Assembly: GCA_030849805.1 (NCBI GenBank)
Contig: JASANZ010001987.1
Span: 1-30,066, forward strand
Direction: 5' to 3'
DNA length: 30,066 nt
Source: Sergeia podlipaevii
Lineage: Eukaryota; Euglenozoa; Kinetoplastea; Trypanosomatida; Trypanosomatidae
Below are positions 1 through 14,100 of the stretch, piece after piece. Position 1 is the stretch's first letter, and the number at the start of each line of letters is the position of its first letter. A model generated the notes under the pieces. The model made no database searches. It was not told where the DNA came from and worked only from the letters and a program-made list of their open reading frames with translations. A program made the position numbers and the translations under genes.

Positions 1-320
1 GCATTTGATATCGGCACTGCATCTCCTACGGCTGGCAAGCTTCTGCCCTCGATGGCGGTAAGAAGAGCCTCGTACGACTTGCGACCTTCCTGCGCGTGAG
101 CCCGCCGTCGTGCCGCGTTAGTCGCATCGAGCATAGACTTGGCAAGGCTTTTGAGTTCCTCAATGATGGTGTCTGTCGCGCTCTCATGTTGATGATTCAG
201 TGCAGCGCCGCCGCCGCTGCTGCCGTTGCTGCTACCATTGTCAGAAGCGGCCACAAAGGTGCCGTTCGTCGGCCCTACAATGGTGATGGAAACCGGCCTA
301 GATGTAGAGGCGTTCTTCAT
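1..320 (-). CDS. Unidentified protein, N-terminal part only (runs off left edge)
   Basis: Reading the minus strand from the ATG at 320-318, an open frame of 106 codons continues without a stop to the window edge. The first residues are MKNASTSRPVSITIVGPTNG. A Ser/Gly/Asn-rich stretch follows at about residues 26-37 (several GGC/AGC codons), then a polar, probably helical segment at about residues 45-95 containing IIEELKSLAKSML and a run of arginines. I do not recognise the family and see no signal peptide or membrane segment in the visible part. It lies downstream of the dynein gene on the same strand, so it belongs to the leftward transcription unit. A pyrimidine tract ending in AG lies about 30 bases upstream of the ATG, supporting this start. 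Confidence 0.7.
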   Translation of the reverse strand, partial: MKNASTSRPVSITIVGPTNGTFVAASDNGSSNGSSGGGAALNHQHESATDTIIEELKSLAKSMLDATNAARRRAHAQEGRKSYEALLTAIEGRSLPAVGDAVPISN

Positions 321-350
321 GCGTTACAGAAGCAAACAAACAAAAAGCGA

Positions 351-400
351 CTGTGCAGAAAGATGAAAAAATGAAAAAGATAACGACAAAAAAAAATGGG
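351..400 (-). promoter_or_regulatory. Probable trans-splice acceptor for the left-edge gene
   Basis: On the minus strand this is a T-rich tract followed by CTGCACAG, with the AG at 352-351. It is the first AG after the tract and would leave a 30-base 5' leader before the ATG at 320. No other ATG falls in that leader. Other T runs further upstream could serve as alternatives. Confidence 0.5.
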
Positions 401-853
401 GGGACAAGCACACACACACACAAGAAAAAAAAAAAAACAGCAACAACACGGAATCAACAACAAGAGAAACAAATGAGAAGAAATGAATTCTTCGCAGTTG
501 ATGAAGACGATCTCAGTGAAAGAAAAGAAGGAAAGAAAAAGGAGGGGGGGAGGGAGAATTGTGCGATAATATAACACGCACACACTGCTTCCTGCAGGTG
601 ATGACGTATTATTACTAATTTTTTTTTTTGAAAAAAAAGGAAGATCGCCCAGTTATTCCTCTCCTTGTCTCCTAAAATTAAGAATTTTTTTTTTTTACCT
701 TTTATCTCTATCTGAGAGCTCTTTCTCTTTCTTTCTCGTCTAAATAGATATAGATATTTATATATTCTGAGTGTGTGCTTAAAAAATAATTGTGCCCACG
801 CTGTTGTTTGATATTGGTGCTATCGCCAATCTTGAGCTTTGTACTTTTCCCCA

Positions 854-887
854 GATATATATATAGATATATATATATATATATATT
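854..887. repeat. (TA)n microsatellite
   Basis: Alternating TA/GATA run of about 34 bases in the dynein 3' flank. Confidence 0.8.
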
Positions 888-2181
888 TAAAAAAAAGGAG
901 TTTTTCTATCGCAAAAAAAAAATTGCAAAGAACCTATTTAATCGAAAAGAAAGGAAAAAAAAAGAAAAGAAAGAAAAGAAAAAAAAAACTATACCTCTTC
1001 TTCTTCTTCCCCGGCGCTCTTATATTTTCTTCCTTTAGCTCCGTTTGCTCTGATATGTGATACCAACAGATTCTCTTAAATAGGTTTTTGATTTCTCTCG
1101 TATCCCTTACTGCTAAGCCAACGATGACGTCAAGATGAAACAAAAATCAAAAAGAGAGAGAGAGATAAGATATGATAAGTGGAAATGGGGAAGAGGGGGA
1201 CACATATATACAAGCGGGCTTTGCTGGAGCAAACAGCTGCTTGAGATACAGTCTTTGCTATGCACAAGTGAAGAGAGAAGAAACAAACAAAAAAGCAATC
1301 TACCAAGAAGAGTCAAAAATCAGGTGTTCAACTGCTTTTTGAATGGCACTGATTTTAAAAATGAGAAAGAAAAAAAAATGCAGTCATAAAGGAAAAAAAT
1401 AGTTTTTCCCTCTGAATATAATAGTTAACATTGTACGATGTTTTTGGGGGGTTTTCTCCTCCTCCACACTAAGGTGGATTCTAATCTGCATATACAAAAA
1501 AAAAGTCGTTTATACATCCAAGAAGATACAAATATATAAAGTGGGGACCAGTGTGAATTTACTATACTTCAGTAACGACTCAGCTATCTTACACCCTCTC
1601 CCCTTCTCCCTCCCAATCTCCCCCTCTTCTCCCTTTTGCAGTGTACACAACAATATCAAGGCACACGTGTAGCGCGTGATGGATCAAAAAGTGTATAACG
1701 CCGTCAACGAAATAAACTCCTGTCAGGTTCGCAACGCAATATGTGTGATTGTGTATAACAACTTATTTTTTAAAAAAAAAAAGAGAAGGAGAGGGAGAGA
1801 AGCCATCATACGGCGAAGGGGGAAAACAACAACAGAAAAAAAAAAAAGCAAGCGCAGAAAGGTAATGAGTACATTCACAGAGACACAAATACACTACCGA
1901 CATACCTATGTAACTGGGTCATGCATATACATTCAAAAAAAAAAAAAAGAAACGAAACGAAAGGAACAACAAAAATAGGTACTGACAACAACATCTACGA
2001 CAGTAAATTATAAAAGCAACAGCAACGCAACACATCGCAACGCCAAAACCTTTCAACGCAAACCCCAAAAAGAAATAAATCAGAAAGCAAAAAAAAAAAA
2101 AAAAACTTTTGCCCAACAAAGTAACCTCACACTAACATGAATAGTTATTGACCTTACCCCCGCCCCCTCCATCAGGCTGGG

Positions 2182-5100
2182 TTACACATCAAGAGAGCAC
2201 AAGCCAGCCACACCTCGCAGCGTCCAGTGGTCACCAGGAACATCGTTCAACGAGGGCAGAATTAGACTTACAATAAAATTGGTCGATACACCTGTTGTGG
2301 AGAGCGTACCTGCCCTAGAGCTCACCTTGTACAAGGGACACTCATACGTGGTGGTGTAGTGCTCTGGCACCTCCGCACCGACGGGCTCAAAATGCAGCAC
2401 CGGAAGCTCTACAGTAAGCGCACCTGGACGGGACTCCACCAACCCACACGCCCCCTCGTCCCACCCACAGCCTTCGAGGTAAACACCGTGCACGTACGCG
2501 CCAACAATGTCCGGCGCGTTCACGTGTGACGTCGTCGCCGCCCTTGTTGCTGCCATCACCGCTTCGCTCTCCACACGTGGGAGGGCACGGAATCGATACC
2601 TGAGCGAGTCAATAGGAACACGAAGCGCACGACTGCGAGCCTGGAGCACGGCAGTCACAAAGCCTTGAGGGAAGAACAGACCTGGCAGCCAGAAGCTCGG
2701 CGGAGCCCCGCGCTCGCACCAAGTGCGTACAAAATCGATTCTTCGCAAGAAGTCGTCAAAGTACAGCGCGAGTGGCTTCAAAGAGAGATAGCCCACTTGG
2801 TGCCAGCGATCTGGCACTTGATTGTAGCTCAATCGCATCGCCATGCGCTCCGTCCTGTTGGTCATCACCACCTCGCCCTTCAGAGCCTTAATGAGATCCT
2901 TCAGCGTGCGGCCCATCTCTACAATGAGACGGTTATAGAGATCCGCCTCATGTGAAAGCAACGTGTGGAGCGGGGCGTCTTCTGGTTTCTGCGAAGGACC
3001 AACAGCGGGAACGTGCGGCAGAACAGGTGGTATCCGCTCCAGCAACCCGCGTGCCACCGTCATAACGGGGTCCTCCTTCTCTTCCACTGCCTCTGCGTCC
3101 TCTGCATCGCCGTTTTCATGCGCAGCCCCACCACCTCCTCCTGCAGACTTGGCACCATCACCGCTGTTGATGCTCACAAGGGACGCAACAAGGTCAGCGG
3201 AGCGCCGACGGTCCACCGCAATGCCGGCGTTGCCGTGTAGGCCAAACATCTCGGGGCTAGCCTGATCCGGCACCTCGCGCTCCACAAAGTCGAGAAGCTC
3301 TTCATAAGTGCACGTCGGCGGTAGTGCAGGAACGCGGCCGAGACCCTTTTCGCCTGCGCCAGCTCCTCCTGCCTTCATGGCCCTCGCATCCGCCTCAGCA
3401 GAGAAGAACTGCGATGCAATGACTTCCAAGCATCGGGTGTCCCACATGTCCGTCACACGACCACCGTAGTCAATGGTACCAAGCATGAAGCACAGCTCCG
3501 TCCACGGCACAGTCTCCTCCTCAGTGCAGCGGGAAAGCGCAGTCGTCAGAGTGCACAAACCAGCGGCGAAGTCGGCGGCACCCCACTCGTACGGCAAGTT
3601 CCACCCCAGTGGACAGAACTGACGCCGCTCCATCACGACGCCAGTGAAAATGGCGAGCGTGAAGGCGAGACGACGCCAGCGGGCGGTGCTCGTCACTGCG
3701 GAGCCCTTGACACCGCCACTAACGTCGGGAGAAGCAGCACCAACGGCAGCAACAGACCCTTCAGCGTCCTCCACCACCAGATGCGAGGCAGACCCTTCAG
3801 AAGCGTTTTCCTCCTTATGCAAGTGAGAGTCCCACGCCTCTAGAACCGTATTAATAGAAAGCGTATCGCGTACCTTGCCCTTAAGTCCAAGCGGAGGCTC
3901 GCGGGTGAGCTTCATACCCGCCTGTAGCACCGCAGCGGGGAACGTTGGTGAAGGACTACTGGTCAGCCACAGGCGGAAGTCATTGTGCGTGTCTGCTGGG
4001 TTGATCGCCTCCACGAGCCGCTGCAACGACGGCATCCAGGAGGCGTACACGTGACAGTTCTGAAGATACACCCAGCACCCCTCACGACGGCCGTTCTCCA
4101 TCATCTTCTGCGCACGAGGGCCCTGATCCTGGCCCAACGAGAGCATGTACTTCCTCTCTGCAAAGCCCATCTCCTCGGCAAAGGCGGTAAAGAGAGCGGT
4201 TGGGTCGGTACCAGGGGATAGTACAAAAATAATAGGCGTCAGCTTCGTGCTATCGCGGAAGGCTTCGTTGATGCTAAAAGCCGGAGCACGCGTGTAGCGC
4301 TCGCCCAAGTATCCCTGCACGAGGTCCCGCACCATGTGGTGCAGCGTCTCTGGACGAACCGCCTTGAGCACCATAAGCTGGCGCCACTGCACGAGCTCTG
4401 TGATAGAGCGCGGACAGGAAGCAAAAATGTCAGCACCATGCGTTTCCGTAAACCACCGATCCCACTCCGCACGCTTCTTAAAGAAGTGCTCTCCGACACT
4501 TGCAAAGGCTGGGGTGTCACACAGAGCAGCAAAATCTGCCCACGTTACCATGTTCATGTACGCCGGACGTTCCGCATCGTTGGCAAAGCGACCCAGCAAG
4601 GGGCGGCCCACGCCACCACGGAGAAACATGTCCCATTCCTCTTCCGTAATTTCCCCTGTGCTGCGCATCACCGTGGTTGCGAGCAGGAAGCTAAAAAGCA
4701 GCTTGTGACGCTCAAACAAACCGCGGCAGATCACGCGGAACGAGGCCCATGTGACCTCCTCCGTCAGCATCACCACACGCGCCGCCACTGCTTCGTCACT
4801 CAACTCGATGCCTTCTTCCTCTTCGGCGGCATCTCGCAGCACGCTCGTCTCCAGTGCGTCTTCGTCCTTCTCGTCATGACGATGGCCACTGAGTGACTCC
4901 TCCAGTCCGCTGCCAGACGCAGATGCGTTAGACAAGCCGCGCTGACGCCACTTGCTGCTGCGCCTGCGGCGTCGCTGAGCCGCTTCAAGCACGGAGACAA
5001 CAAGTCCCTTGAAGAACTGCAGTGAGTACTCGTACATGGGGTCCACACGAGCCAGATCAGCAATGACGCTGTAAATCAGCGACCCACGTGTTGCCAAGGG

Positions 5101-8100
5101 GCGGTACTTCTCGCGAGTGGCGGTGATCTTCACACTCGTCTCCTCAACTAAGGCGAGCTCGCGTAGGATCTTCTCGGAAGTCGCCTTGGATGTCTGTAGT
5201 GCGTTGATAAGGTCAACGTTATCAAGGACATCGCCCGATGCCTCGTTGAGCATGCGCAACACCTGCTCCTCCAGGGCCCAGATCTCCTCGCGGTTAGCCG
5301 CAATCGACACCACGCAGCGGTCAGAGCTCCTCTGCAGCTCGGCCCGCTCAGTCCCCACAATATCGGCGAGCAACTGCTCCTCCAGTCCCTCTCGCGTGAC
5401 GGTGAAGTTGAGCACGGTCACCTTCACCTGCAGCTCCGGCGTAAGAACGGGGTTTGGCAGCTTTGTCGTAATGTAGAGGCGGAACTTGTCGTCATAGGGG
5501 ACCTCCTTGTCGCCAATCGTCACCACGTTGCGACCACCAGTGCGACGCACCTGGCGCAGCAAGACAGGGTCCAGTGCGGCGTCCAGTGACTCGCCGACGC
5601 CCTCCAGCAACACGGGCTGGCCCACCTGCACAGCGTTCTCGACGCTCCGCATAAAGTTATCATCTGTCAGCTTCAACACGAGCAGCGGGAGACCGCCCTG
5701 GCTACCGTTCTCCCTCTTGCGTACAAAAGCGTTTGCTTGTCCTTGCGGGTCAATCATGTAGCACCACCGCGCGCTGCGTTGTAAGATAGTGGCGTTCTGG
5801 ATCGAGAAGGTATCACGAGGAAGGGACTGCAGAGCCCACTGCTGCACCATCGCCTCTGGCAGCATCTTCTCCAACGCAAAATCCGTGTTGAAGGCGAGGC
5901 CAAGCTCGCGGCACTTGCCGCGCCACGCATCCATCAGACGCTCACGGTAGGCGCTGGGGAAGGCACCAAGGTACGCCACGCAGCCAGCTCCAAGAGCGGC
6001 CGTGCCGACCACTCGCGAGCGCTGTTTGTCCAGCGAAGCCAAACTTGTCTCCCAGCGGATCCTCTCGGAGGCGAGTCCGCTCGTCAGCTGATCTGCACGC
6101 TGCAGACGCGCCTTGGCTACTTCAATCTCGCCGTTCAGCTGGTCGGCTTTGCGCTGTGCCTCGCGCGCAGCCGCCTCGAGCGCAGTGATCTTGTCCAGCA
6201 CCACCTGCAGAGCAGCCTGCTTGGTGCGCAGATCCTCACTCGCTGCGGCCACCTTTCTCTCGGCCTCCTGCAGCAGCGCACGCTTCGGCGCCACCTCCTT
6301 CGCGACAAAGTAGTACTTGTACATGGCGTGTACCCACATGCACATGGAGCGACACGGAAGCGAGGTCTTCTCAATCACTTCCGGGATGAAGTCAGGATCA
6401 TTGACAAACGCTGCCACCTTGCGAATCACCGCAGCGGACATGTCATCACGAGGGTATCCCGTGAGCCGGCTGAGAAAGTCAATCTTGTTGAGGCAACTCT
6501 TCGCGCTCGCCCAGCCTTCCTTTTCCTTGAGCAGAATAAGCACCGCATTCATCGTCTTCTCCACGTTACTCGGGGGGGTGGTGAAGGTCTTGATCTCCTG
6601 AATATCCTTCGCGCTCAGCGTCTGCAGCGCCTTCTCAGCCGCCTCCAGCGCCGGCATCGCCTCCGCAAGACCCTCCTCGCACTCTCTCCGAATCCCCTCT
6701 GCCTCATTCATGAGATCCTGCGCGATGGCTTGCTCCTTCGACATCTCCTCCCTCATCGCATCCGCCTCCCTCTGCTGCTGCTGCACGGACTTCTTCTGTT
6801 CCTCTGCCTTCCGCAGCGCGGCGTTAAGTGCAGGCTGCATGTCGCTAATCTGCTTTTTCAGCACTGCAATGGTGCGATTGGCTCCCTGAAGCTTCTCCAG
6901 GCCTACCTGGTAGCGCTTGGCATTGCTGTCAATCTGCAGGCGCAGGTCCCGCACCATCACTTGGTAAAGCGAGAGGGCGGCAAGATAGCTAGTGGGAGTG
7001 GTATGATTTCGTCTCTGTAGCTTCTCAAAGAGTTCGATAGAGGCCAGTTTAACAGTCTTGTGCACGTACATCATCAGCTCCGCCAACGCGTGGTTCAGGT
7101 TGGGCGGCGACTGTTTGGCGTTCACCGCGGCCACGGTGCCACTGCTTGCGCTCACCTCATCCCCTTTCTTCAGCACCGCGCTTGCCACCGCAAGAAGAGC
7201 GTCCTGCGGCCACTCGGAGAACCAATCGATCGTGGTGCAGTTGACCAAGGCAGGAAACATACGCAGGCGCTCACGGAACGAGCCACTCATGGGAGACATG
7301 CACAACACCACGTGTACGCGTTCGCGACACTGGCTCACAAAGTACTGGTAAACACTCGAGCGGGTATCAGGTCGGCCGGCATTAATGCATGGCTCTCGGC
7401 AGAAGCGGGTAATGACCTCCATGTGCTCCAGCGCCATACTGCCAGGCACCTCGCCAATGTTGAGAACGTTGTTGATGTCCTCGAGCATCTCCGTGCACAC
7501 AATCTGGGGGTCAGAAAGCTGAAAGACGACCTCCTTGCCACGCGTACCACCATCCAGCAGTGCCTTTCGCATCTCATCGCGGAAGTTCTCAATGCCGTAG
7601 CCACGCACAATGTTAACGGTCTGCAGCTCCATGTTCATCATGGAAGCTGCCAGCTTGCACAGGGACGTACGGCCACTGCCGCCGACACCAACGAGGAGGG
7701 CGTGGCCGCGAGGTTGGTTCACAATACGGCAGATACGCGACAGATGCTGGACCGCCTCGGTAAAGAGAACGAGGTCCATGGAAGTGGCGCTTTGCAAGTT
7801 GTACTCAGCGAGGTACTGGTACACCACCTCCTGCGTAGTTGGGCCGGAAAAGATCTGTTGATAGTCTCGGTTCGTCTGACTACCCCAGTTGCCGTATACG
7901 ATCGTCTTGAGCGACTCCTCGGTCACTGCGTTCTCCTCTACAGCGAAGAACTTGTTCACAATCTCACGGCTGCACCGCCACCACCACCCGCGATCGCTGT
8001 CGTCAACGAGACGATCGTGAAACACACGCGAGGCCTCATGACTCCACAAAGAAATCAACTTCTCCTTGCAATCGCAATGCACAGGCTTAACCTGCAACAT

Positions 8101-11100
8101 GCCCTGCACCACCTTACTCACATCTCTCAGGTTGAACGTGCAGTGTGTCTTTTCAGGAGTGGGCAGACACTCCACGGCAATACGCGTGTAGGCCTCAAGG
8201 GTGCTGTCGATGGCTGCCGATGCGAGCGACGTCACTTCTTCCGAGAAACTACGCGCATCGAAGAAGCTGCGCAGAATAGTGGTGAAGATAGTGCGCATCG
8301 ATGTCGCGGAAAGCTGCGGCACACAGAAGGCTAGCAGCTTGGAGGAAAAGCGTGGGGTCAGCTCGTTCTTACCACCGCCAGGCTCGCCGCAGCACGCGAT
8401 GAGCATCGTCTGCACCACCTCCTTAAAGAAGAGCCGCTTGCGATCGTAGAAGCCACCCTGCGTGAGCATCTGTCGGAGCAGCTCCACGGGCGGGGCAGCG
8501 CCGTACTCCTCCAATTGTGGAACGTTGCAATCGTCAATCACCGCGATCATGGCACGCTTCCCTGGTGGAGGGCCAAGCTCCTTTTCACCCTTGCGCTTGC
8601 TCAGCTTGCTCTCGATGGTTTCTTGTAGATTATTCGACGAGGTTTGCGCGGAAAGGGTGAAAGAAAACGCGACGTAGTCGCTGGCAGAGTCCTCTGTGCG
8701 CAGCGTCGCTAGCAAGAAGTTGTTCACGGTTGAGGACTTGGCTGTGCCGGTCAGGCCATTGAACAGCAAGTGATGCTGCACACGCGTGGCGGCGCTGAGG
8801 AGGTAATTGAGCACCACCGTATGCTCCGTTGGCACCACGAGATCAAAGAAGGAGAGACTGGCATCATAGCGGAACGCTGGGACGAGCTCAGACCACGGCC
8901 GCCAGTCACCCACTTCAAAGTCAACGCAGTAGTCAAAAACGCCTCGGCCCTCAGCCTCCGCATCGCCAGCAGGGAAGTAAAGCTTGTGCATCTTGACCTG
9001 CTCCATCATGGCAGTCGCAAAGCGCTCGCGGTAGCCGTCGGCCAAGTTGCCTCCTATGCCCCACGTGCAGCTCTGAACAAAAAGTGCGTCAAAGAGCGAG
9101 TCACCAAGAAGCAGAGTAGCGGTACGCAGCGGCATGGAGCTCTTGCGTCGAGTGCCCGTGCTGCGCCTGGAGTTCTTCCTTTGCGCGCCCTCCTCTGAGC
9201 TCGCCAAGTTTGCCTCAAGCTCCATCACGGCTGCCTTGAGCAGATAAAAGAGATTGCACGCGAGTTGGGCGTTGACCGTCCTTACGTACTCACGGCATTC
9301 GCTCCGCACGTACTTGAGCAGCGTGGGGAGAAGCAGCGTGCAGAGCTCCATGAAGCGGTCGTGACGCCAGCGGCCGCCAAGCTGCTTCTGTGCAGCTTCA
9401 GAAAGCGAGCGAATAATCGGACACCAGCCGTCATCAAGCGCCTCCGTGTCCACGTACACCATACCGCAGCGGGACACAGTAGCCGGGGAGGCGACGCGCA
9501 AGTCCTGCACCTCGAAGAGAATGGAAATGGCCTCAGGGATGCGAATACGCTCACCATTCACGAGGCACAGCATCTTGTTGTCATCCAGCACGGTGTTCAG
9601 ATTCTCGATCCAAATAGCATCAACAGGGCCATCGAAGACGACCCAGTGACGGTCTGTGTTGGTTCCCATGGACGTCTCCTTGACGAGGTCCCTGACAATG
9701 AAGGAGAAGATGCCGTCCTGCCATTCACGTGTCATTGGGTTCACGTCGCCGTAAAGCTCCGTCATGGTGATAGACTTTGGGTTGCACACAGCCGACATGG
9801 TCTTCGTAAAGAAAGACAAGTAGCGCGCGCCAAGATGCTCGTACTGCTCTTTGGTTTTCCCAAGATTCGTAAGTGCCTCCGCGAGGGTATCCATGACCGT
9901 CGTCTTACCCGTCATAGTGTGTCCAACCAGCATCAGACCGTGTCGCGTGGTCAGCGTGTCAAAGAGCTGCTGGGACTTGCTGATCATGCCTGCCGTCGCC
10001 TGCAACTTCTCGCGCTCTAACACTCGTCGTATCTCATCTCCAATGACGATGTTGACGGATGCCTCCGTCACCTCCTCCACAGCAGGAAAGAAATCCTTGA
10101 TAAGGGCGAGAAACAGATGGGTATCGTCCGTGAGGAACTTTGGCAAGTTGGCGTCGCGGATGGCCTTCACAAGTAGGAGCTCCTCGTCGGTGTCGGGCTC
10201 CGAGCGCTTGAGACGGCCGGCGAGAACGAGAATCGACTTGACGGCGCGCATACCAAAATCGTAGTGATCCTGCTTAGAAAGCTGCTGAGAGGCGAGCGAG
10301 TAGAGTCTAATCATCTTCTTGGCAAGATTACCTGCGTTGGTGTAGCCTTCCGAGTAGAACATTATCTCCGCAATCAGAGCGTAGTTAGGAATCATCATGC
10401 AGATGGGACGAGACAGCGCCTTGAGATTATCTGGCAGCTCAGTACGGCCAGCGTAGCCAGGATTCATGGTAACAAAGACACCAAAATTGGGGTGCAACTT
10501 TATGCGGTGTCCCTCAAAGTTCATCGAGGTCTGCCTACTCGCAATAGCGGTGGTAATGTCAAGCATCTGCTGCGCCACAACGGAGAGCACCTCCAGCTCA
10601 ATTCGATTGAACTCATCAAAGCAGGCCCACGCGCCACCTTGGGCAAGGCCAGCAAACATCTGGGACATCATCTTGTAGTTGAGGCCATCTGAGCAGTTGA
10701 AGACGACCACCTGACGCGCGAGCGCCTTGCCTAGATCCTTCACAGATTCGGTCTTACCAGTACCAGCGGGTCCTTGCGGAGCCGCACCCTTTTGCATGTG
10801 CAGTGCCGCTGTGCAAGTCAAGAAGGCGCGCTCCGTGAGCGGTGTGATCACGAGACGAGGTTGGTTACCAAGATACTCGTAGCCGTAGGACAGCTGTGCC
10901 GCTCCGTGACGGATAACGCAGTCCTTAGCAGAACTCTCCGGAATCGGCTCCGTCCAGTAGTACCGGAGCTGCTTCAGCCAGTCAAAATCCACAACGGATG
11001 CACAGCGCGCATCAGAGAGCTGGATGCAAATATCACGGCAGTGAACATCCACAACGATCAGGTTGGAGACAACGGTGCGCTCCAGCGCGGTGAGGTTGCG

Positions 11101-14100
11101 CTTCACCAGCGCAACGGTGCTGAGCAACTGCGCCTGGAACCACTCCATGTATTGGGGCCACGCCGCATCGCTCGTCGCGGCTTTCGCGATGATCTGCTCC
11201 ACGTCGTCAGTCCATACAATCTGATCGGCTGTGGCAACACATTGTGCGGGATGTTTGAAGTACCAGTTATTGCGGTCTTCGTGCGTGTACGCAGCAACGC
11301 AGGCGGCCAACCGGTCGTATAAAGTATCACGCATGGCACGCTCCACATCGTTCAGCCAGCTCTCCACGTTGCCCATAATCTTGATTTCGTGAGAAAACTC
11401 AACAACTTCACCCTCGGAACTCTTCATGCACGAGATGGTTTTGGCATCCACAAAAATAAGCTCCTTGATGTTGTCAAAGCACTTCTGCAAGTGTGGCTGC
11501 ACGGCCAGCGGATTACGCGAGTCTGACAAAATAGAGAGCAACTCGTCGTTGGATAAGAAGTAGAAGCGAGGAAAGGCCACTCGCTTTGTCTCAAGATACT
11601 CATCGAGTTTCTTCTGGATACAATCAAGCTGATATGTGCACCGCTCAAGCTTCTTGAGGGCATCTCCCTCTAAGCACAAAGGTGCAATATGTGGATCAGT
11701 TGAGCACTGTCTCATGAGCGTCGAGAAAAATCGATCAGCGGAAGAAAACAAAAGAGACTCGTCGGGTAGCTGACGCTTGATATCATCGCTGGAAAAAATG
11801 AATTCGAGGTACATCCATGCCTTCTGCACTGAGACCCACTCATTGATCACCGCGCGAATCACTCCAAGACGCTCCTCCCACGATTCAACCGCCTCGCGCA
11901 CGGTAATCAAAAACTTGGAGGCCAAGCAAGTTTGCACCACCACTTGCTGCTCCTCTAGCTCCTCCAGAATCTCTTCAACTCCATCAATAATAAAAGCGTT
12001 GGCGCGACCAGCATAAGACACGACATCGAAGCAGCGTTCCTCCCAGTACTTATCAATCTTCTCGATATGCTGTTCAAGCTCAAAAACGCCGACAGCGTTG
12101 GACACTACTTCGGTAATAGCCTCTTCGTGGCCCTCTAGGAGACCGGCCGTGTCAAGAGCGTGCAGTGTGCGGGAAGTGATAGCCACGTGAAGTACCTTTG
12201 TCCTCTCAAATATGCTTTCCCAATGCTTTTCCTTGAGTGCTGGATTGCACAGCTCAACATAAATGGGCACCTTGTTCTTTTCCTCCCCTAAATACTGCAC
12301 CAGATAGTCAGACGCGTCGCCAGGCATAATCTTCGAATTCTTAAACGCACGCTGAAATAGAGAAATGATCGTGTCCTTCACGTCCTGGCCATTGAGATTC
12401 TCCACCGTCGTAATACGCAGTCGGTCCTTGAGGATGGATGCTTCCTCAAATGTTTTCCACAAATCCATATATTTCTTAAGCTCATCCTCTGCCACGCCAA
12501 TTTCAGTCCAGTTGAGTAACTCCATATCAAAAATCTCAACATACCCATCCAGCTTTCGCGCATCCTGACGACGACGATTTAGCGAATCATGCACCTTCTC
12601 GAGCTTCTTGACAGCAGTCGTGCCACCTTCGTTTGCCTTCAACGCGCAGAACGTGCTCGCGAGACGCTTTTCGATATCCTGGAGAGACGCGATGATGCGA
12701 CCGTGCTCCTGGCAAACTTTCTCCTTCATCTTACTCAAGTTCGCATTGTAGAACTGTTTAGCCTCCGTAAGAGCGTGCAAAAATGGGTCACGCAGAGCAC
12801 CGTTCAAATCAGGTTCAGCCCCAGTGCGAGGTTCATCACTTCTCAACTTTTCGTTTAGTTCACTCTGCAAACGAAACAAATTCTGCAAATCAGCGGTGTT
12901 ATTTACAAACACCTCATACTCCTCCTCTGCTTCTCGCATATCTAGCACCCACGCAATGTATGGTTCTAAAGATAACTCCGGCATTTCCAATTTTGAAATC
13001 CACGAATCGGATTGGGCATTCAGTGTATCAAATTGAGAAGCGGTGAGTATCGTTAAGCAACTAATAATCCTCTTTACAATTTTATCGAGCCTCTGAGAAA
13101 GTGCTGCAACAATCTCATCGCATGTGACGAGAATGGTGCCAAAATTGCGGCCACTTAGCTTCTTTACATCATTTTGCAGCTTCATAGCCTTGGTAATGTA
13201 CGCGCGAAAATCGGTCTCGCAAATAGCGCCAATAAGAGAAGTACCAGACTCAAGGGTGACGGTCCATTGAGAATTGGTGACATCCCATTCCTGTGAAAAA
13301 TTCGTTGCAGTGACAAATGCCTCATATATTAACAATTTCGAGCTGGCTTCATCGTAATCCTCGTTTATTCTATCTATAATGGATTGCATGTATTCGTTCA
13401 AAAGGGCATCGCCGCAGAAAACATTCTTAGCAGCCATCGCCTGAATATTCACGTTGTCGCCCTGCAGTTCAGTGGAGCTAGCGCACGTGGGTACATTCGA
13501 CAGTGCATTAATGCTATTTGCGAGAACCGTCTTGGCAACATTGAGCAAGTGCTCGCGATGAGGGAGAAGTGCAAGGCTACCTTGCTCAACAACACAGCCT
13601 ACTCGAAAAAGCCAGACAGATGTACGCTGCGCTTCCTTGCTGTTCACCACCTTGCCAAGTTCAAAAAATGTGCAACATGCCTGCTTAAAAATCGCCTCCA
13701 CCTGCATCTGGTGTGCCATGCGAACAAGCGTTCCCACATTGCCGTAAATAACCATATGCTTCTTCTGCCCACGTTGGCGCTCACGCTGTTCTTGTGCTGC
13801 AACTTCCTTGTTAACGCTGCCAATAACGCCGCGCTTCCCCTCAATTTTTGGCATATTCATGATAATCTTCTCAGCAGCACCACCACGCTTCACCGCTGTC
13901 GACAAAATATGCACAAGGACATCGGCAATATATTCCTTGAGGTCCTTGGAGTGATGATTCTGACACGACAAAAATTCCTCGGTGGTGTATCCAGCTTCGC
14001 CCTTTTTTCCGGAATAAATTCCTACGCAGTGAACCGAAGAATATTTCCCATTTGCAACATGGCCATGTCTCACAGCCTTCTTCCATTGAAGGTCGAAAAC

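Larger units (their letters stand above)
321..2181. other. Intergenic region between the dynein gene and the left-edge gene
   Basis: These 1.86 kb hold no credible gene on either strand. On the plus strand they are dominated by A runs, AAAAG/GAAAA repeats and a (TA)n run near 854-887, so the transcribed minus strand is rich in T. They presumably contain the dynein 3' UTR, its polyadenylation site and the splice signals of the next gene. Short open frames here are low-complexity Lys/Arg or Phe/Leu strings produced by the homopolymers. Confidence 0.6.

Noticed and set aside
7060..8334. A 424-codon open frame antisense to the dynein gene
   Set aside because: It lies wholly within the dynein coding region on the opposite strand, has no recognisable domain, and follows from G/C-ending codon bias. 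The same holds for the antisense frames at 9265-10020, 13384-14223 and 4336-4896.
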